64,000 bases of DNA from Roseicyclus sp. (GCF_018402035.1 NZ_JAGYJN010000001.1:372001-436000), one strand, 5' to 3'; numbered from the stretch's first letter, positions 34,038 to 43,284 are shown. Program-made: numbers and translations. The notes: a model not told the origin generated them from the sequence alone.

Positions 34038-35396
34038 TTACTTCAGCGCGTCCCAGCTGGCCTGGATCGTGTCTGCCACAGCCTGTGCATCGGCACCGCC
34101 GACGAAATCGACCATGCCGGTCCAGAAGCTACCAGCACCCACGCCGCCCGGCATCAGGTCGGACCCGTCAAAGCGGAAGGTGGTCGCGTTGAGCAAGATC
34201 TCGCCCTGACCCGCCTCAACCGCACTGGGATAGGCCTCGAGGTTCACACCCGAATGGGGCGTGAGGAAGCCACCCTGCGCCATCATGATCTCATGGGCAA
34301 AGGGTGTTTGCAGGAAGGCCATGAAAGCCGCCGCCGCATCGGACGGATCGGTCACAGCCATCAGCGTGCCGCCACCCAAGACCGGGTTGCCCAGATCTTC
34401 ACCCGCGAAGGAGGGGAAGTAGAAGTAATCGGCGTCTTCGCCCACAACGGTGCCTTCGGGGAAGAAGGCGGGGATGAAGCTTGCCTGACGGTGCATGTAG
34501 CAGCCCGGGGGGGATGCGAACAGGCCCGCGGGGCTGTCACGGAAATCGGTTGTGGCAACAGCCCCGGCACCGCCCGCGACATAGGCGTCATTGCGTGCAA
34601 ACGAGCCAAAAACTTCGAGCGCGTTCACGACGCGGGGGTCGTTGAAGGGCATCGCGTTGGTGGTCCAAGCGTCATAGACATCGGGGGTCTGCGTGCGCAG
34701 CATGATGTCCTCGACCCAGTCGGTAGCGGGCCAGCCGGTTGCCGCCCCCGACCCCAGACCGATACACCACGGCGTGCCGCCATCAGCCACGATCTGGTCG
34801 CTCAGCGCGATCAATTCTTCCATCGTGGTGGGGATCTCGTAGCCCGCATCCTCGAAATTCTCAGGCACGAACCACACGAGCGACTTGAGGTTCACGTTAA
34901 AGAAAAAGCCGTAGAACTCATCTTGACCGGCGGCATTGGCATAGGTGCCAAGATCAACCCAAGACGAACCAGCGGCGTAGTTTTCACCGACCCAAGCGGC
35001 CATATCAGCACCAAGGGGGCTCAGCTGGCCATTGCCTGCCAGAACGGCGGCAAGACCGGGCTGCGGGAAGACCGCGATATTGGGGGCCGAACCTGCCTCG
35101 ACGTCGATCACGATCTGCTGCTCGAAGCTGTCCGAACCCGTATAGCTGGCGTCTGCGCCCGTGGCCGCTTCGAAATAGTTGAGCAGGATGTCAAAACGCT
35201 CGGCCTCGGGCGACAGCCATGGGCCGGAAACGGTCAGGGTTTGGCCAGCAAGGCTAGGCGCCGATGCCGCGAAAGCGGCGTAGCTATCCCAATTGAATGC
35301 CCCCTCGCCCTGCGCGAAGGGCATATGTGCATCGGCCAAGGCACCATTAGCCGAAAGCGCGACAACAGCCGCGCTGATCATCAAAGAATGTTTCAT
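34038..35396 (-). CDS. aglE: Alpha-glucoside-binding periplasmic protein
   Basis: 452 residues. The signal peptide is MKHSLMISAAVVALSANGALA, with cleavage probably after ALA (about residue 21). The mature part has the cluster-B (maltose-type) binding protein layout, with SGPWLSPEAERFDILLNYFE near the N-terminus and paired Cys in GTPWCIGLGSG and PPGCYMH. ATG 35396 follows GGGAGG by about five bases. It is the first gene of aglEFGAK and captures glucosides in the periplasm. A palindromic operator lies 81 bp upstream of the start, and hairpins follow its stop. Confidence 0.93.
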   Translation of the reverse strand: MKHSLMISAAVVALSANGALADAHMPFAQGEGAFNWDSYAAFAASAPSLAGQTLTVSGPWLSPEAERFDILLNYFEAATGADASYTGSDSFEQQIVIDVEAGSAPNIAVFPQPGLAAVLAGNGQLSPLGADMAAWVGENYAAGSSWVDLGTYANAAGQDEFYGFFFNVNLKSLVWFVPENFEDAGYEIPTTMEELIALSDQIVADGGTPWCIGLGSGAATGWPATDWVEDIMLRTQTPDVYDAWTTNAMPFNDPRVVNALEVFGSFARNDAYVAGGAGAVATTDFRDSPAGLFASPPGCYMHRQASFIPAFFPEGTVVGEDADYFYFPSFAGEDLGNPVLGGGTLMAVTDPSDAAAAFMAFLQTPFAHEIMMAQGGFLTPHSGVNLEAYPSAVEAGQGEILLNATTFRFDGSDLMPGGVGAGSFWTGMVDFVGGADAQAVADTIQASWDALK

Positions 35397-35476
35397 CTTA
35401 TCCTCCCAGGAAACAGCCGACCTTGCGGGCCGGCGCGATCTTGCACCCAAGCGTTGATGGCCCTTTGCCACATCTT

Positions 35477-35490
35477 CCAAAGCGCTTTGG
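35477..35490. promoter_or_regulatory. Operator upstream of aglE
   Basis: CCAAAGCGCTTTGG, perfect 14-bp palindrome with central CG. On the minus strand a possible -35 TTGACA (35528-35523) lies upstream, with a poor -10 (AAATGT or AATGTA, 17-18 bases away), so the operator would sit at or just beyond the start point, as expected for repression by the LacI-family protein encoded divergently. Confidence 0.75.
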
Positions 35491-35601
35491 GTTGCTGTTA
35501 CATTTTCGAATACAACTGAGTCTGTCAATCCGTCACAGGCGGAATAGTAAATTAACTTGAAGTATTTCGCAGTTGCAGAATAACGAAGCACTTTTGACTC
35601 T

Positions 35602-35631
35602 TTGACAATCCGCCCGATCCGGGGCTAGCTT
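35602..35631 (+). promoter_or_regulatory. Predicted promoter of aglR-glucosidase-glk
   Basis: TTGACA at 35602-35607 with TAGCTT at 35626-35631 (18-base spacing; CTAGCT at 17). The -35 is consensus and the -10 is weak. Confidence 0.45.
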
Positions 35632-35643
35632 TGCCGCAATACT

Positions 35644-35655
35644 CAAACCGGTTTG
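35644..35655. promoter_or_regulatory. Operator upstream of aglR
   Basis: CAAACCGGTTTG, perfect 12-bp palindrome, 13 bp before the aglR ATG and just downstream of the predicted start point. It shares the CAAA.CG half-site pattern with the aglE operator, suggesting autorepression by AglR. Confidence 0.72.
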
Positions 35656-35668
35656 GAACGCCTCGCGC

Positions 35669-36691
35669 ATGAATCTCAAAGAACTCGCAGATTCGCTGAA
35701 GCTCAGCCCGACGACGGTCAGCCGGGCGCTGAACGGCTACCCCGAAGTGCGCGAAGAGACCCGCAACCGCGTCATGGCCGCAGCGAAAGCGGCCAATTAC
35801 GCCCCCAATATCAGGGCGCGCCGCCTGGCCACGGGGCGGGCGATGACCATCGGCCATGTGATCCCACTGACCGGTCGGGCCGAGATGGTGAACCCGATCT
35901 TTGCCGATTTCCTGATCGGCGCAGGCGAGGTTTATGCCGCCGAAGGCTATGACCTGTTGCTGTCGATGGTGCCGGAAACAGAGACCGAAGCCGCCTTTCG
36001 CCAAATGGCCGCCAATGGCGCGGTCGATGGTGTGATGGTGCAAGCCCCGCAAGAAAACGACCCACGGATCGGGCTGTTGACCGAGCTTGGCCTGCCATTT
36101 TTGGTGCATGGCCGCACGGGCGACGCGCAGGGTTACAATTGGCTTGATATCGCCAATATGCGCGCCTTTCGACGGGCCACGGATTTCTTGCTTGATCTGG
36201 GCCATCGCCGCATCGCCTTGATCAATGGTCAAGAAACCTTTGATTTCGCCCGCCGCCGCCGCCGTGGCTTTGAAGAGGCGCTGGCCGCGCGCGATATCCC
36301 CGCCCTGCCCCATCTGATGGCCAGCGACGCGATGACCGAAAGCTTTGGCTATCTGACCGCCGCGCGCATGCTTGATGGCCCCAACCCGCCCACGGCCTTC
36401 TTGGTCTCATCTGTGATCCTTGCCATCGGGGTGCGCCGCGCCGCCGGTGAGCGCGGCTTGCGCATGGGGCGTGATATCTCGGTCATCTGCCATGATGACG
36501 AGTTGAGCTATCTCAACAATGATGTGGGCGGGCCGGCCTTTACCGCGACACGATCCTCGATCCGCGCGGCGGGGCGGCGCTGCGCCGAGATCTTGATCAC
36601 CTTGATCCGCAACCCCGACCATCCCCCGATCCAAGAGCTATGGGATGTGGACCTGACTGTTGGCCGCTCGACCGGCCCCTGCCCCGGCTAA
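35669..36691 (+). CDS. aglR: LacI family transcriptional regulator of glucoside use
   Basis: 340 residues. The helix-turn-helix is at the extreme N-terminus (MNLKELADSLKLSPTTVSRA; hinge RARRLATGRA near 50-60). A periplasmic-binding-protein-like sensor domain follows, with LGHRRIALINGQ near 174 typical of the core. It is divergent from aglE across 272 bp with two matching operators, so it most likely represses aglEFGAK and its own operon until a glucoside or derivative binds. It lacks a clear ribosome site. The next genes, GH1 glucosidase and glk, read in the same direction 24 and 1377 bp further. Confidence 0.93.
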   Translation: MNLKELADSLKLSPTTVSRALNGYPEVREETRNRVMAAAKAANYAPNIRARRLATGRAMTIGHVIPLTGRAEMVNPIFADFLIGAGEVYAAEGYDLLLSMVPETETEAAFRQMAANGAVDGVMVQAPQENDPRIGLLTELGLPFLVHGRTGDAQGYNWLDIANMRAFRRATDFLLDLGHRRIALINGQETFDFARRRRRGFEEALAARDIPALPHLMASDAMTESFGYLTAARMLDGPNPPTAFLVSSVILAIGVRRAAGERGLRMGRDISVICHDDELSYLNNDVGGPAFTATRSSIRAAGRRCAEILITLIRNPDHPPIQELWDVDLTVGRSTGPCPG

Positions 36692-36715
36692 ACGCCCAGA
36701 CAAAGGACAAACGCG

Positions 36716-38029
36716 ATGCAATTCGCCCGCGCGGATTTTCCCGAAGGGTTCCTTTTCGGTGTTGCCACCTCGTCTTACCAGATCGAGGGGCATCGCTTTG
36801 GCGGCGCGGGCCTGACGCATTGGGACAGCTTTGCCGCCACGCCGGGCAATGTCGTGCGCGCCGAGCATGGCGCGGTGGCATGCGACCATTACCACCGCTG
36901 GGCCGAAGACCTTGACCTGATCGCGGCGATGGGGGCGGATGTCTATCGCTTCTCGACCTCTTGGGCGCGTGTGCTGCCCGAAGGGACAGGCCAACCCAAT
37001 GCAGAAGGCCTCGATTTCTATGATCGGCTAGTCGATGGGATGCTGGCGCGCGGGCTGAAACCTGCGGCCACGCTTTACCATTGGGAATTGCCGCAAGCGC
37101 TGGCCGACATGGGCGGCTGGCGCAATGCCGACATGCCCGATTGGTTTGCCGATTACACCCATCTGGTGATGTCGCGCATCGGTGACCGGGTCTGGTCGGC
37201 CGCCCCCATCAACGAGCCGTGGTGCGTCAGCTGGCTATCGCATTTCGAAGGGGTGCATGCACCGGGCCTGCGCGATATCCGCGCCGCGGCCCGCGCGATG
37301 CATCATGTGCTGCTCAGCCATGGCCGCAGCATCGCGGTGATGCGCGATCTTGGCATGCAAAACCTTGGGGCTGTGTGCAATTTCGAATGGGCCGAACCCG
37401 CAAGCGACAGCCCCGAAGATATCGCCGCAGCAAACCGCTATGACGCCATCTACAACCGCTTTTTCCTTGGCGGGCTGTTCAAGGGCGCCTATCCGGCCGA
37501 AGTGCTGGCAGGGCTCGGCCCCCATCTGCCAAAGGGCTGGGAGGATGATTTCCCAACCATAATGGCACCGCTCGATTGGCTTGGGCTGAATTACTATACC
37601 CGCAAGCTTGTGCGCCACAAAGATGGGCCATGGCCCAGCTACGCCGAGGCCCCCACCCGCCTGCCGCTGACCCAGATGGGATGGGAGATTTACCCAGATG
37701 GCTTGCGCGATTTCCTGATCCGCACGGCGCGCGATTACACCGGCGCACTGCCGCTGTTTGTCACGGAAAACGGCATGGCCAATCCCGACCGCGTCGATCA
37801 ACCCGATGCCGCGCGCATCGCCTATCTCGGGTCGCATCTGCAAGCGGTGCAAGGCGCAATCGCCACCGGTGCGCCCGTGGCGGGCTATTTCGCTTGGTCC
37901 TTGATGGACAATTACGAATGGTCGCTTGGCTATGAGAAACGCTTTGGGCTGATCCATGTCGATTTCGAGACCTTGGCAAGGACGCCCAAAGCATCCTATC
38001 ACGCGCTCGCGCAATGGTGGCGCGGCTAA
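36716..38029 (+). CDS. Beta-glucosidase, glycoside hydrolase family 1
   Basis: 437 residues, a complete GH1 TIM barrel that hydrolyses beta-linked glucosides such as cellobiose. The N-terminal signature is GFLFGVATSSYQIEG (residues 11-25). The acid/base Glu167 is in INEPW and the nucleophile Glu351 in TENG. YFAWSLMDNYEWSLGYEKRF is the GH1 C-terminal signature. No signal peptide, so it acts in the cytoplasm after uptake. AAGGA lies eight bases before ATG 36716. Lying between aglR and glk, it suggests that the locus handles beta- as well as alpha-glucosides. Confidence 0.95.
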   Translation: MQFARADFPEGFLFGVATSSYQIEGHRFGGAGLTHWDSFAATPGNVVRAEHGAVACDHYHRWAEDLDLIAAMGADVYRFSTSWARVLPEGTGQPNAEGLDFYDRLVDGMLARGLKPAATLYHWELPQALADMGGWRNADMPDWFADYTHLVMSRIGDRVWSAAPINEPWCVSWLSHFEGVHAPGLRDIRAAARAMHHVLLSHGRSIAVMRDLGMQNLGAVCNFEWAEPASDSPEDIAAANRYDAIYNRFFLGGLFKGAYPAEVLAGLGPHLPKGWEDDFPTIMAPLDWLGLNYYTRKLVRHKDGPWPSYAEAPTRLPLTQMGWEIYPDGLRDFLIRTARDYTGALPLFVTENGMANPDRVDQPDAARIAYLGSHLQAVQGAIATGAPVAGYFAWSLMDNYEWSLGYEKRFGLIHVDFETLARTPKASYHALAQWWRG

Positions 38030-38045
38030 GGGCAAGACACGCGAG

Positions 38046-39005
38046 ATGGGCAATCTGACAGATTCAGGCGGGCTGAGCCTTGTGGCCGATATCGGCGGCA
38101 CGAATACCCGCGTCGCCTTGGCACGCGGCGCCGTGGTGGATCGCGCCACGGTGATGCGCCATGCCAATGCCGATCACCGCGATCTGGCATCGGTCTTGGC
38201 CCAATACTTGGCCCAAAGCGACATCGCCGCCGATCAAATCAGCGGCATCTGCGTGGCCGCAGCCGGACCCGTGCATGATGGCGTGGCGCAACTCACCAAT
38301 CTCGATTGGCAGATCGACCGCGCCTTGCTGGGACGCACGCTGGGCACAGAGAAAGTCTCCGTGCTCAATGACCTACAGGCCCAAGGTCATGCCATAGGCC
38401 ATATCGATGCCGCCGATCTCGACATCATCATCGCCCAACCCAATGCACCCGCCCATGCCACCAAGCTGGTGGTGGGGCTTGGCACGGGCTTCAACGCCTG
38501 CCCGGTCTTTGACACCAGCGCCGGGCGCTTCGTTCCCCCGTCTGAGGCGGGGCATGTCAGCCTGCCTGCCCTTGGCGGGGCGATGGCCGATCTGACCGCC
38601 GCGATGATGGAAGATTTCGGCTTTGCCTCGGTGGAAGAGGTACTTTCGGGGCGCGGCATCAGCTATCTGCACCGCGTCCTCCACGGCCAGATGGCCGAGC
38701 CCGCGCAAATCATGGCCAGCCTTGCCCAAGATGAAGAAAAGGCGCGCCAAACCGCCGCGGCCTTTGTGCAGGTCATGGGCACGGTCGTGGGCGATCTGGC
38801 GCTCTCGCACCTGCCCTTTGGCGGTGTCTATCTGGTGGGCGGCGTGACGCGCGCCTTTGCCCCCTATCTCGACCACTTCGGCTTTGCCGATCATCTGCGC
38901 GCCAAGGGGCGTTTCGCGGGCTTCATGGACCGGTTCGGCGTCTTTGTCGTACGCGATGATTACGCGGCCCTGACGGGCTGCGCCTCGCATTTGTCCAAGC
39001 TTTAA
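38046..39005 (+). CDS. glk: Glucokinase
   Basis: 319 residues, the bacterial Glk family (not ROK: no CXCGXXGC motif seen). ATP-binding loop LVADIGGTNTRVALA (near 13-27), glucose-contact segment VLNDLQAQGHAIGH (near 100), and LVVGLGTGFNACPV (near 142). Phosphorylates the glucose released by the alpha- and beta-glucosidases, feeding zwf and the Entner-Doudoroff genes. ATG 38046 is 16 bp after the GH1 stop with a weak ribosome site. Its stop codon overlaps that of the convergent peptidase gene by two bases. Confidence 0.94.
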   Translation: MGNLTDSGGLSLVADIGGTNTRVALARGAVVDRATVMRHANADHRDLASVLAQYLAQSDIAADQISGICVAAAGPVHDGVAQLTNLDWQIDRALLGRTLGTEKVSVLNDLQAQGHAIGHIDAADLDIIIAQPNAPAHATKLVVGLGTGFNACPVFDTSAGRFVPPSEAGHVSLPALGGAMADLTAAMMEDFGFASVEEVLSGRGISYLHRVLHGQMAEPAQIMASLAQDEEKARQTAAAFVQVMGTVVGDLALSHLPFGGVYLVGGVTRAFAPYLDHFGFADHLRAKGRFAGFMDRFGVFVVRDDYAALTGCASHLSKL

Positions 39006-40471
39006 AGCGCGTAAAGCGCGCGATATTTCGCCTCCAGATAGCCCAAAAGCGCCGCCTCATGGACGGGCGCACCTGTCGCATGCTCTACCGTCGCGCGCGG
39101 GGTGCGCAGCCCGCCATGCGCCTGTAGATTGTCGCGCAACCAGCCCAAGGCCGGGGCAAGATCGCCCTTGGCCATGTGCTGATCCAACGCGGGCAGCGCA
39201 GCGCGCAACGCGGCATGGAGGCAGCCTGCATAAACATTGCCAAGGCTATAGGTCGGGAAATAGCCAAACAGCCCCACGGGCCAATGCACATCTTGCAGCA
39301 CGCCATTGGACGGGCGATCCACCGCTACCCCGAAATCGGCAGCGAAACGGTCGTTCCATGCGGCCTCCAAATCGCCGAGCGCCAGATCACCGCTGATCAG
39401 CGCGCGCTCCAGATCGAAGCGGAGCATGATGTGCAGATTGTAATGCACCTCATCGGCCTCGGTGCGGATATATCCCGTGGCCACGCGGTTCACGGCGCGG
39501 GCGAAATCCTCGGGCGTATCCACCGAAAGCGGGCCGAAATGGTCACGCATCCGCCCAAAAAGCCAGTGACAAAATGCGGGCGAGCGGCCAAGCTGGTTCT
39601 CGTAAATCCGGCTTTGGCTTTCATGCACCCCCATCGAGACGCCTTGCCCCAAAACGCTCAGCCCAAATTCCTGCGCGATGTTCTGCTCATAGCCCGCATG
39701 CCCCACCTCATGGATGGTGGAATAGATGCAGCCCAAGGGCTCAGCCTCGTCGATCCGTGTGGTGATGCGCACATCATTATGCGAGCCGGATGAAAAGGGA
39801 TGCACCGCCTCATCAATGCGGCCACGTTCCAGATCATAGCCGAAAACTTGCGCCACCTCGCGGGCAAGGGCCAACTGGCCCGCACGCGGGAAATGCCCCG
39901 TCAGCACAGGTGCCGGGGGCGCATCGCGCAAAGCCGCGCGCAACGCCACCAGCCCGGGGCGCATCCGGTCAAAAAATGCGGCAATCTCGGCCCCGGTGAT
40001 GCCGGGCTCATAGCCATCCAAAAGCGCATCATAGGCATCACCGCCATCGGCCAAAGCCTGCGCCTCCACCCGGCGCAGCGCAATGACCTGCCCCAGCACA
40101 GGCAAAAAACCCGCCAAATCATCGGCCTTGCGCGCCGCGGCCCATTTGCCCTGCGAGACAGAGGTCACGCGCGCAATTTCGGCGGCCAAATCCCCCGGCA
40201 CGCGGCACGCGCGGGCATAGCTATGCGAAATCAGGCGCAGCTGCGCGGCCTCCGCCTCACTGCTGGGTGTGGCCTGATCCAGCCATTCCCCCACACGCGG
40301 ATCGGTGCGCCGCGCATGCAAAACACCCTCCAGCGCCGCCATTTCTTCGCCGCGCTGCACCGCGGCCCCACGCGGCATCATGGTTTCTTGGTCCCAGCCC
40401 AAACGCCCCATCACTTGGCCTAGCGCCTCGGTCTCGCGCTGAAAGGCCAAAAGCGCGCCAAGCGCGCTCAT
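39002..40471 (-). CDS. Carboxypeptidase M32 (Taq family)
   Basis: 489 residues, the usual length. A zinc metallocarboxypeptidase that removes C-terminal residues. The HEXXH motif is HEVGH at 254-258 in CIYSTIHEVGHAGYEQ, and MGVHESQSRIYENQLGRS (near 281) is the second family signature with the third metal ligand Glu. No signal peptide; cytoplasmic. AAGGGGG is eight bases before ATG 40471, and the ATG overlaps the heme A synthase stop (ATGA), so the two are coupled despite no obvious functional link. Confidence 0.95.
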   Translation of the reverse strand: MSALGALLAFQRETEALGQVMGRLGWDQETMMPRGAAVQRGEEMAALEGVLHARRTDPRVGEWLDQATPSSEAEAAQLRLISHSYARACRVPGDLAAEIARVTSVSQGKWAAARKADDLAGFLPVLGQVIALRRVEAQALADGGDAYDALLDGYEPGITGAEIAAFFDRMRPGLVALRAALRDAPPAPVLTGHFPRAGQLALAREVAQVFGYDLERGRIDEAVHPFSSGSHNDVRITTRIDEAEPLGCIYSTIHEVGHAGYEQNIAQEFGLSVLGQGVSMGVHESQSRIYENQLGRSPAFCHWLFGRMRDHFGPLSVDTPEDFARAVNRVATGYIRTEADEVHYNLHIMLRFDLERALISGDLALGDLEAAWNDRFAADFGVAVDRPSNGVLQDVHWPVGLFGYFPTYSLGNVYAGCLHAALRAALPALDQHMAKGDLAPALGWLRDNLQAHGGLRTPRATVEHATGAPVHEAALLGYLEAKYRALYAL

Positions 40472-41610
40472 GCCTTGGCCCCCTTCACGCTTTGCACCGC
40501 GGGATACATGCTCAAGAACCGCGCGCGCAGCACCAGTGTCAGCACCGCCACAGCGCCGAGCTGATGCCAGATCGCGATATACCAAGGCGAAGAATGCATG
40601 ACCGTGACCACGCCCAAGACCATCTGCGCGAATATCGCGACCAAAACCCAATCAAAGGCCCGCTTGGTGGCCAATCGCGCGCTGCGCCTTGCGGCAAACC
40701 AGACACCGATAGCCAGCGCCAAGATCACATAGCCCACCATGCGGTGAATGAACTGTACCGTACCGTCATTCTCAAACAGGTTGCGCCAGACGGGTTCGAT
40801 CGCCCACATGCCGGGCGGGAAAAATCCCCCCGCCATCAAGGGCCAATCGACATAGTTGCGCCCCGCATCGATACCCGCCACCAGCGCGCCGATCAGGATT
40901 TGCACGAAACTCAGATGCAAAAGCCCCGTCGACATGCCCTTGAGCTTGCGATCACCCTCGCGCCGCGCGGCCATCAGCGCGGCCTCCTCGCGGCCAAGCT
41001 TCATGATGAACCATGCAATCAGCCCTAGGATCAAGAAGGCCAGCCCCAGATGCGTGGCCAAGCGGTATGAGGCGACCGAGATCATCCCTTCCTGCAGGCC
41101 CGAATGCACCATCCACCAACCAATGGCCCCTTGCAGGCCACCCAAGCCACCCAGCAACAGCAAGCGCCCCGTCCAACCGGCGGGGATATTGCGGCTGACC
41201 AACAGCCCCACAAACCCCAAAGCCCAGACAAGCCCAATCACGCGCCCAAGCTGCCTGTGTCCCCATTCCCACCAATAAATCACCTTGAATTCCGCAAGGC
41301 TCATGCCGCGGTTCATCAACTGGTATTGCGGGATTTGGCGATAGGCGTCGAACTCGGCCTGCCAATCCTCCGCATTCAGCGGCGGCACGGCGCCTGACAA
41401 GGGCGCCCATTCGGTGATCGACAGCCCCGAATCCGTCAGCCGCGTCAGCCCGCCCACGGCGATCATGGTAACCACCAGCGCAAACAGCGCCATCAACCAA
41501 GCCCGCACCAATCGGCGTGCAAGCCCTGTGTCACGGGTCACGCCACCCGGCGTGGCGGCAGGTTTTTGGGCACTGTCCACCTCTTGGAAAATGCTGCGCG
41601 TCTTTGCCAT
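40468..41610 (-). CDS. ctaA: Heme A synthase (COX15/CtaA family)
   Basis: 380 residues and eight membrane segments. Oxidises the C8 methyl of heme O to a formyl group to make heme A for cytochrome aa3 oxidase. Heme-ligand His residues lie in WWEWGHRQLGR (near 118), MVHSGLQEG, RLATHLGLAF (near 183), FIHRMVGY (near 291) and IWHQLGAVAV (near 355), in the twin four-helix layout. SGLSITEWAPLSGAVPPL near 61 is the COX15-type signature. GGGGA precedes ATG 41610. Other cytochrome oxidase genes are not in the window. Confidence 0.96.
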   Translation of the reverse strand: MAKTRSIFQEVDSAQKPAATPGGVTRDTGLARRLVRAWLMALFALVVTMIAVGGLTRLTDSGLSITEWAPLSGAVPPLNAEDWQAEFDAYRQIPQYQLMNRGMSLAEFKVIYWWEWGHRQLGRVIGLVWALGFVGLLVSRNIPAGWTGRLLLLGGLGGLQGAIGWWMVHSGLQEGMISVASYRLATHLGLAFLILGLIAWFIMKLGREEAALMAARREGDRKLKGMSTGLLHLSFVQILIGALVAGIDAGRNYVDWPLMAGGFFPPGMWAIEPVWRNLFENDGTVQFIHRMVGYVILALAIGVWFAARRSARLATKRAFDWVLVAIFAQMVLGVVTVMHSSPWYIAIWHQLGAVAVLTLVLRARFLSMYPAVQSVKGAKA

Positions 41611-41690
41611 GAGCCGTCCCCTTTTCTCTTGGCCACAGACCTATCGCGCGACCGCTCCCCCTTCAAGCGACTGCGGCAAGGCGTCCAACC

Positions 41691-41756
41691 ACTTCTCTGT
41701 TTTCTAAATATCCCGGGGGAGTCGCGGCCAAGGGCCGCGGCGGGGGCAGCGCCCCC
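41691..41756. repeat. Compound intergenic element with two GC hairpins
   Basis: Starts ACTTCTCTGTTTTCTAAATA and continues into CCCGGGGGAG, resembling the CTTCATCTTTCC repeats. CGCGGCC (41723-41729) pairs with GGCCGCG (41733-41739), then GGGGGC (41742-41747) with GCCCCC (41751-41756). It lies between the trmJ-like stop and heme A synthase start, and may act as a leftward transcription end for the former. Confidence 0.6.
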
Positions 41757-41765
41757 AGCGCGCGA

Positions 41766-42527
41766 TCAGCCATCCTTGCGCCGGGTCTCGGCCCAGCGGA
41801 CGATCTGGCGAAACGCGCCATGCAGCGTGCGCACATCGGCCTGCGTCAGGGGCAAGCGGCTCCAGATCTGGCGCAGGTTGCGCTTCATGCGGGGCGCTTT
41901 GTCTTCGGGGAAAAAGAACCCGGCCTGCTCGAGTTTTTCTTCTAGATGATCGCCAAGTGCCGTGATCTCGGCCAGATTGGCGAAATCGGTCCCTGCCATA
42001 TCCAGCACTTCGGGCGGCGTGGTATCGGCCAAGCGGCGCAACTCATAGGCGCACAAGAGCACGCATTGCGCCAAGTTGAGCGAAGGGAAATCAGGGTTCA
42101 CCGGCACCGAGATCACGGCGTTCGCGCGTGCGATATCGTCATTCTCCAGCCCCGCGCGCTCTGGCCCGAACAAGACCGCGACGCGGCCGCCTTGGGCCAT
42201 GATCGCGCGCGCCTGCGCCATCGCATGCTCGGGCGTCAAGATCGGCACGGTGATGCCGCGCGCGCGCGCCGTGGTCGCAAACACATAGGTGCAATCGGCA
42301 ATGGCGCTTGGCACTTCGTCATAATGACCCGCATGGTCCAAAAGCCGCCCGGCCCCCGAGGCCAAAGCCACCGCGCGTTCATTGGGCCAGCCATCGCGGG
42401 GCGCCACCACCCGCATGCGTTCCAGCCCGAAGTTCCACATCCCGCGCGCGGCCGCGCCGATATTCTCGCCCATTTGCGGGCGCACAAGGACAAAGACGGG
42501 CTGGGCGGTCGGCGGCGTATAGGTCAT
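41766..42527 (-). CDS. trmJ: TrmJ-like RNA 2'-O-methyltransferase (SpoU family)
   Basis: 253 residues. Uses SAM to methylate a ribose 2'-OH in RNA, usually tRNA position 32. The SpoU knot motifs are FVLVRPQMGENIGAAARGM (near 12-30; motif 1), VAVLFGPERAGLENDDI (near 121-137; motif 2) and SVPVNPDFPSLNLAQCVLL (near 146-164; motif 3). The helical tail follows TrmJ. ATG 42527 has no clear ribosome site but gives the family N-terminus. It diverges from thiE, with 100 bp between. Confidence 0.9.
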   Translation of the reverse strand: MTYTPPTAQPVFVLVRPQMGENIGAAARGMWNFGLERMRVVAPRDGWPNERAVALASGAGRLLDHAGHYDEVPSAIADCTYVFATTARARGITVPILTPEHAMAQARAIMAQGGRVAVLFGPERAGLENDDIARANAVISVPVNPDFPSLNLAQCVLLCAYELRRLADTTPPEVLDMAGTDFANLAEITALGDHLEEKLEQAGFFFPEDKAPRMKRNLRQIWSRLPLTQADVRTLHGAFRQIVRWAETRRKDG

Positions 42528-42627
42528 GGCGCAAGCGGTTAGCGCGACGCGGCGCGCGCGGCAAGCGCCCCATTGCCCCACGGCCCCACGGGCGCTATCA
42601 CGCAACCAGCCGCAAGGATGCCCGCAC

Positions 42628-43248
42628 ATGTCGCAAACCGAACAGCCGAACCTTTATCTGATCACGCCGCAAAGCTTCGAGATCGCAGCCTTCGCGCCGC
42701 GCCTTTCGGCGGTGCTTGATGCCGAGCCCATTGCCTGTCTGCGTCTGGCACTCGTCAATGATGACGAGGATGATCTGGCGCGTGTCGCTGATGCCTTGCG
42801 CGAGATTGCCCATGCCCGCGATGTGCCCTTGGTGATCACCAGCCATGTCGCCTTGGTGGAACGGCTGGGGCTCGACGGGGTGCATCTGAGCGATGGGGCG
42901 CGCCATGTCCGCGCCACGCGCAAGGCGCTGGGGGCTGATGCCATCATTGGGGCCTATTGCGGTGCGTCGCGCCATGACGGGCTGACCGCTGGTGAAAGCG
43001 GGGCCGGTTACGTGGCCTTTGGTCCGATGGGTGAACACGCGCTTTTGCCCGGACCGCGCGCCGAGTTTGCGCTTTTCGAATGGTGGTCGCAGATGATCGA
43101 ACTGCCCGTCGTGGCCGAAGGCGCACTTGACCGCGACCTGATCGCGGCACTTGCCCCCGTCACCGATTTCTTCGCCATCGGAAACGAGATTTGGCGGGCT
43201 GATGATCCGGTCGCAGCGCTGCGTGCGCTGATTGCACCGATCCGTTAA
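42628..43248 (+). CDS. thiE: Thiamine phosphate synthase
   Basis: 206 residues. Joins hydroxymethylpyrimidine diphosphate and thiazole phosphate to thiamine phosphate. TIM-barrel signatures are LYLITP (residues 9-14), LVITSH (near 75), LGLDGVHLSDG (near 85), DAIIGAYCGASRHDG and GYVAFGPMG. Compared with E. coli ThiE some phosphate-contact residues differ, as is usual for the Rhodobacterales branch. AAGGA is about ten bases before ATG 42628. It stands alone; no other thiamine genes are near. Confidence 0.88.
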   Translation: MSQTEQPNLYLITPQSFEIAAFAPRLSAVLDAEPIACLRLALVNDDEDDLARVADALREIAHARDVPLVITSHVALVERLGLDGVHLSDGARHVRATRKALGADAIIGAYCGASRHDGLTAGESGAGYVAFGPMGEHALLPGPRAEFALFEWWSQMIELPVVAEGALDRDLIAALAPVTDFFAIGNEIWRADDPVAALRALIAPIR

Positions 43249-43284
43249 GGCAACCGGCGCAGATCTGGGCGCGTTTGGCCGCGA

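Noticed and set aside
33987-35519. Plus-strand frame opposite aglE
   Set aside because: Shadow of aglE; extends into the agl control region and has no family resemblance.
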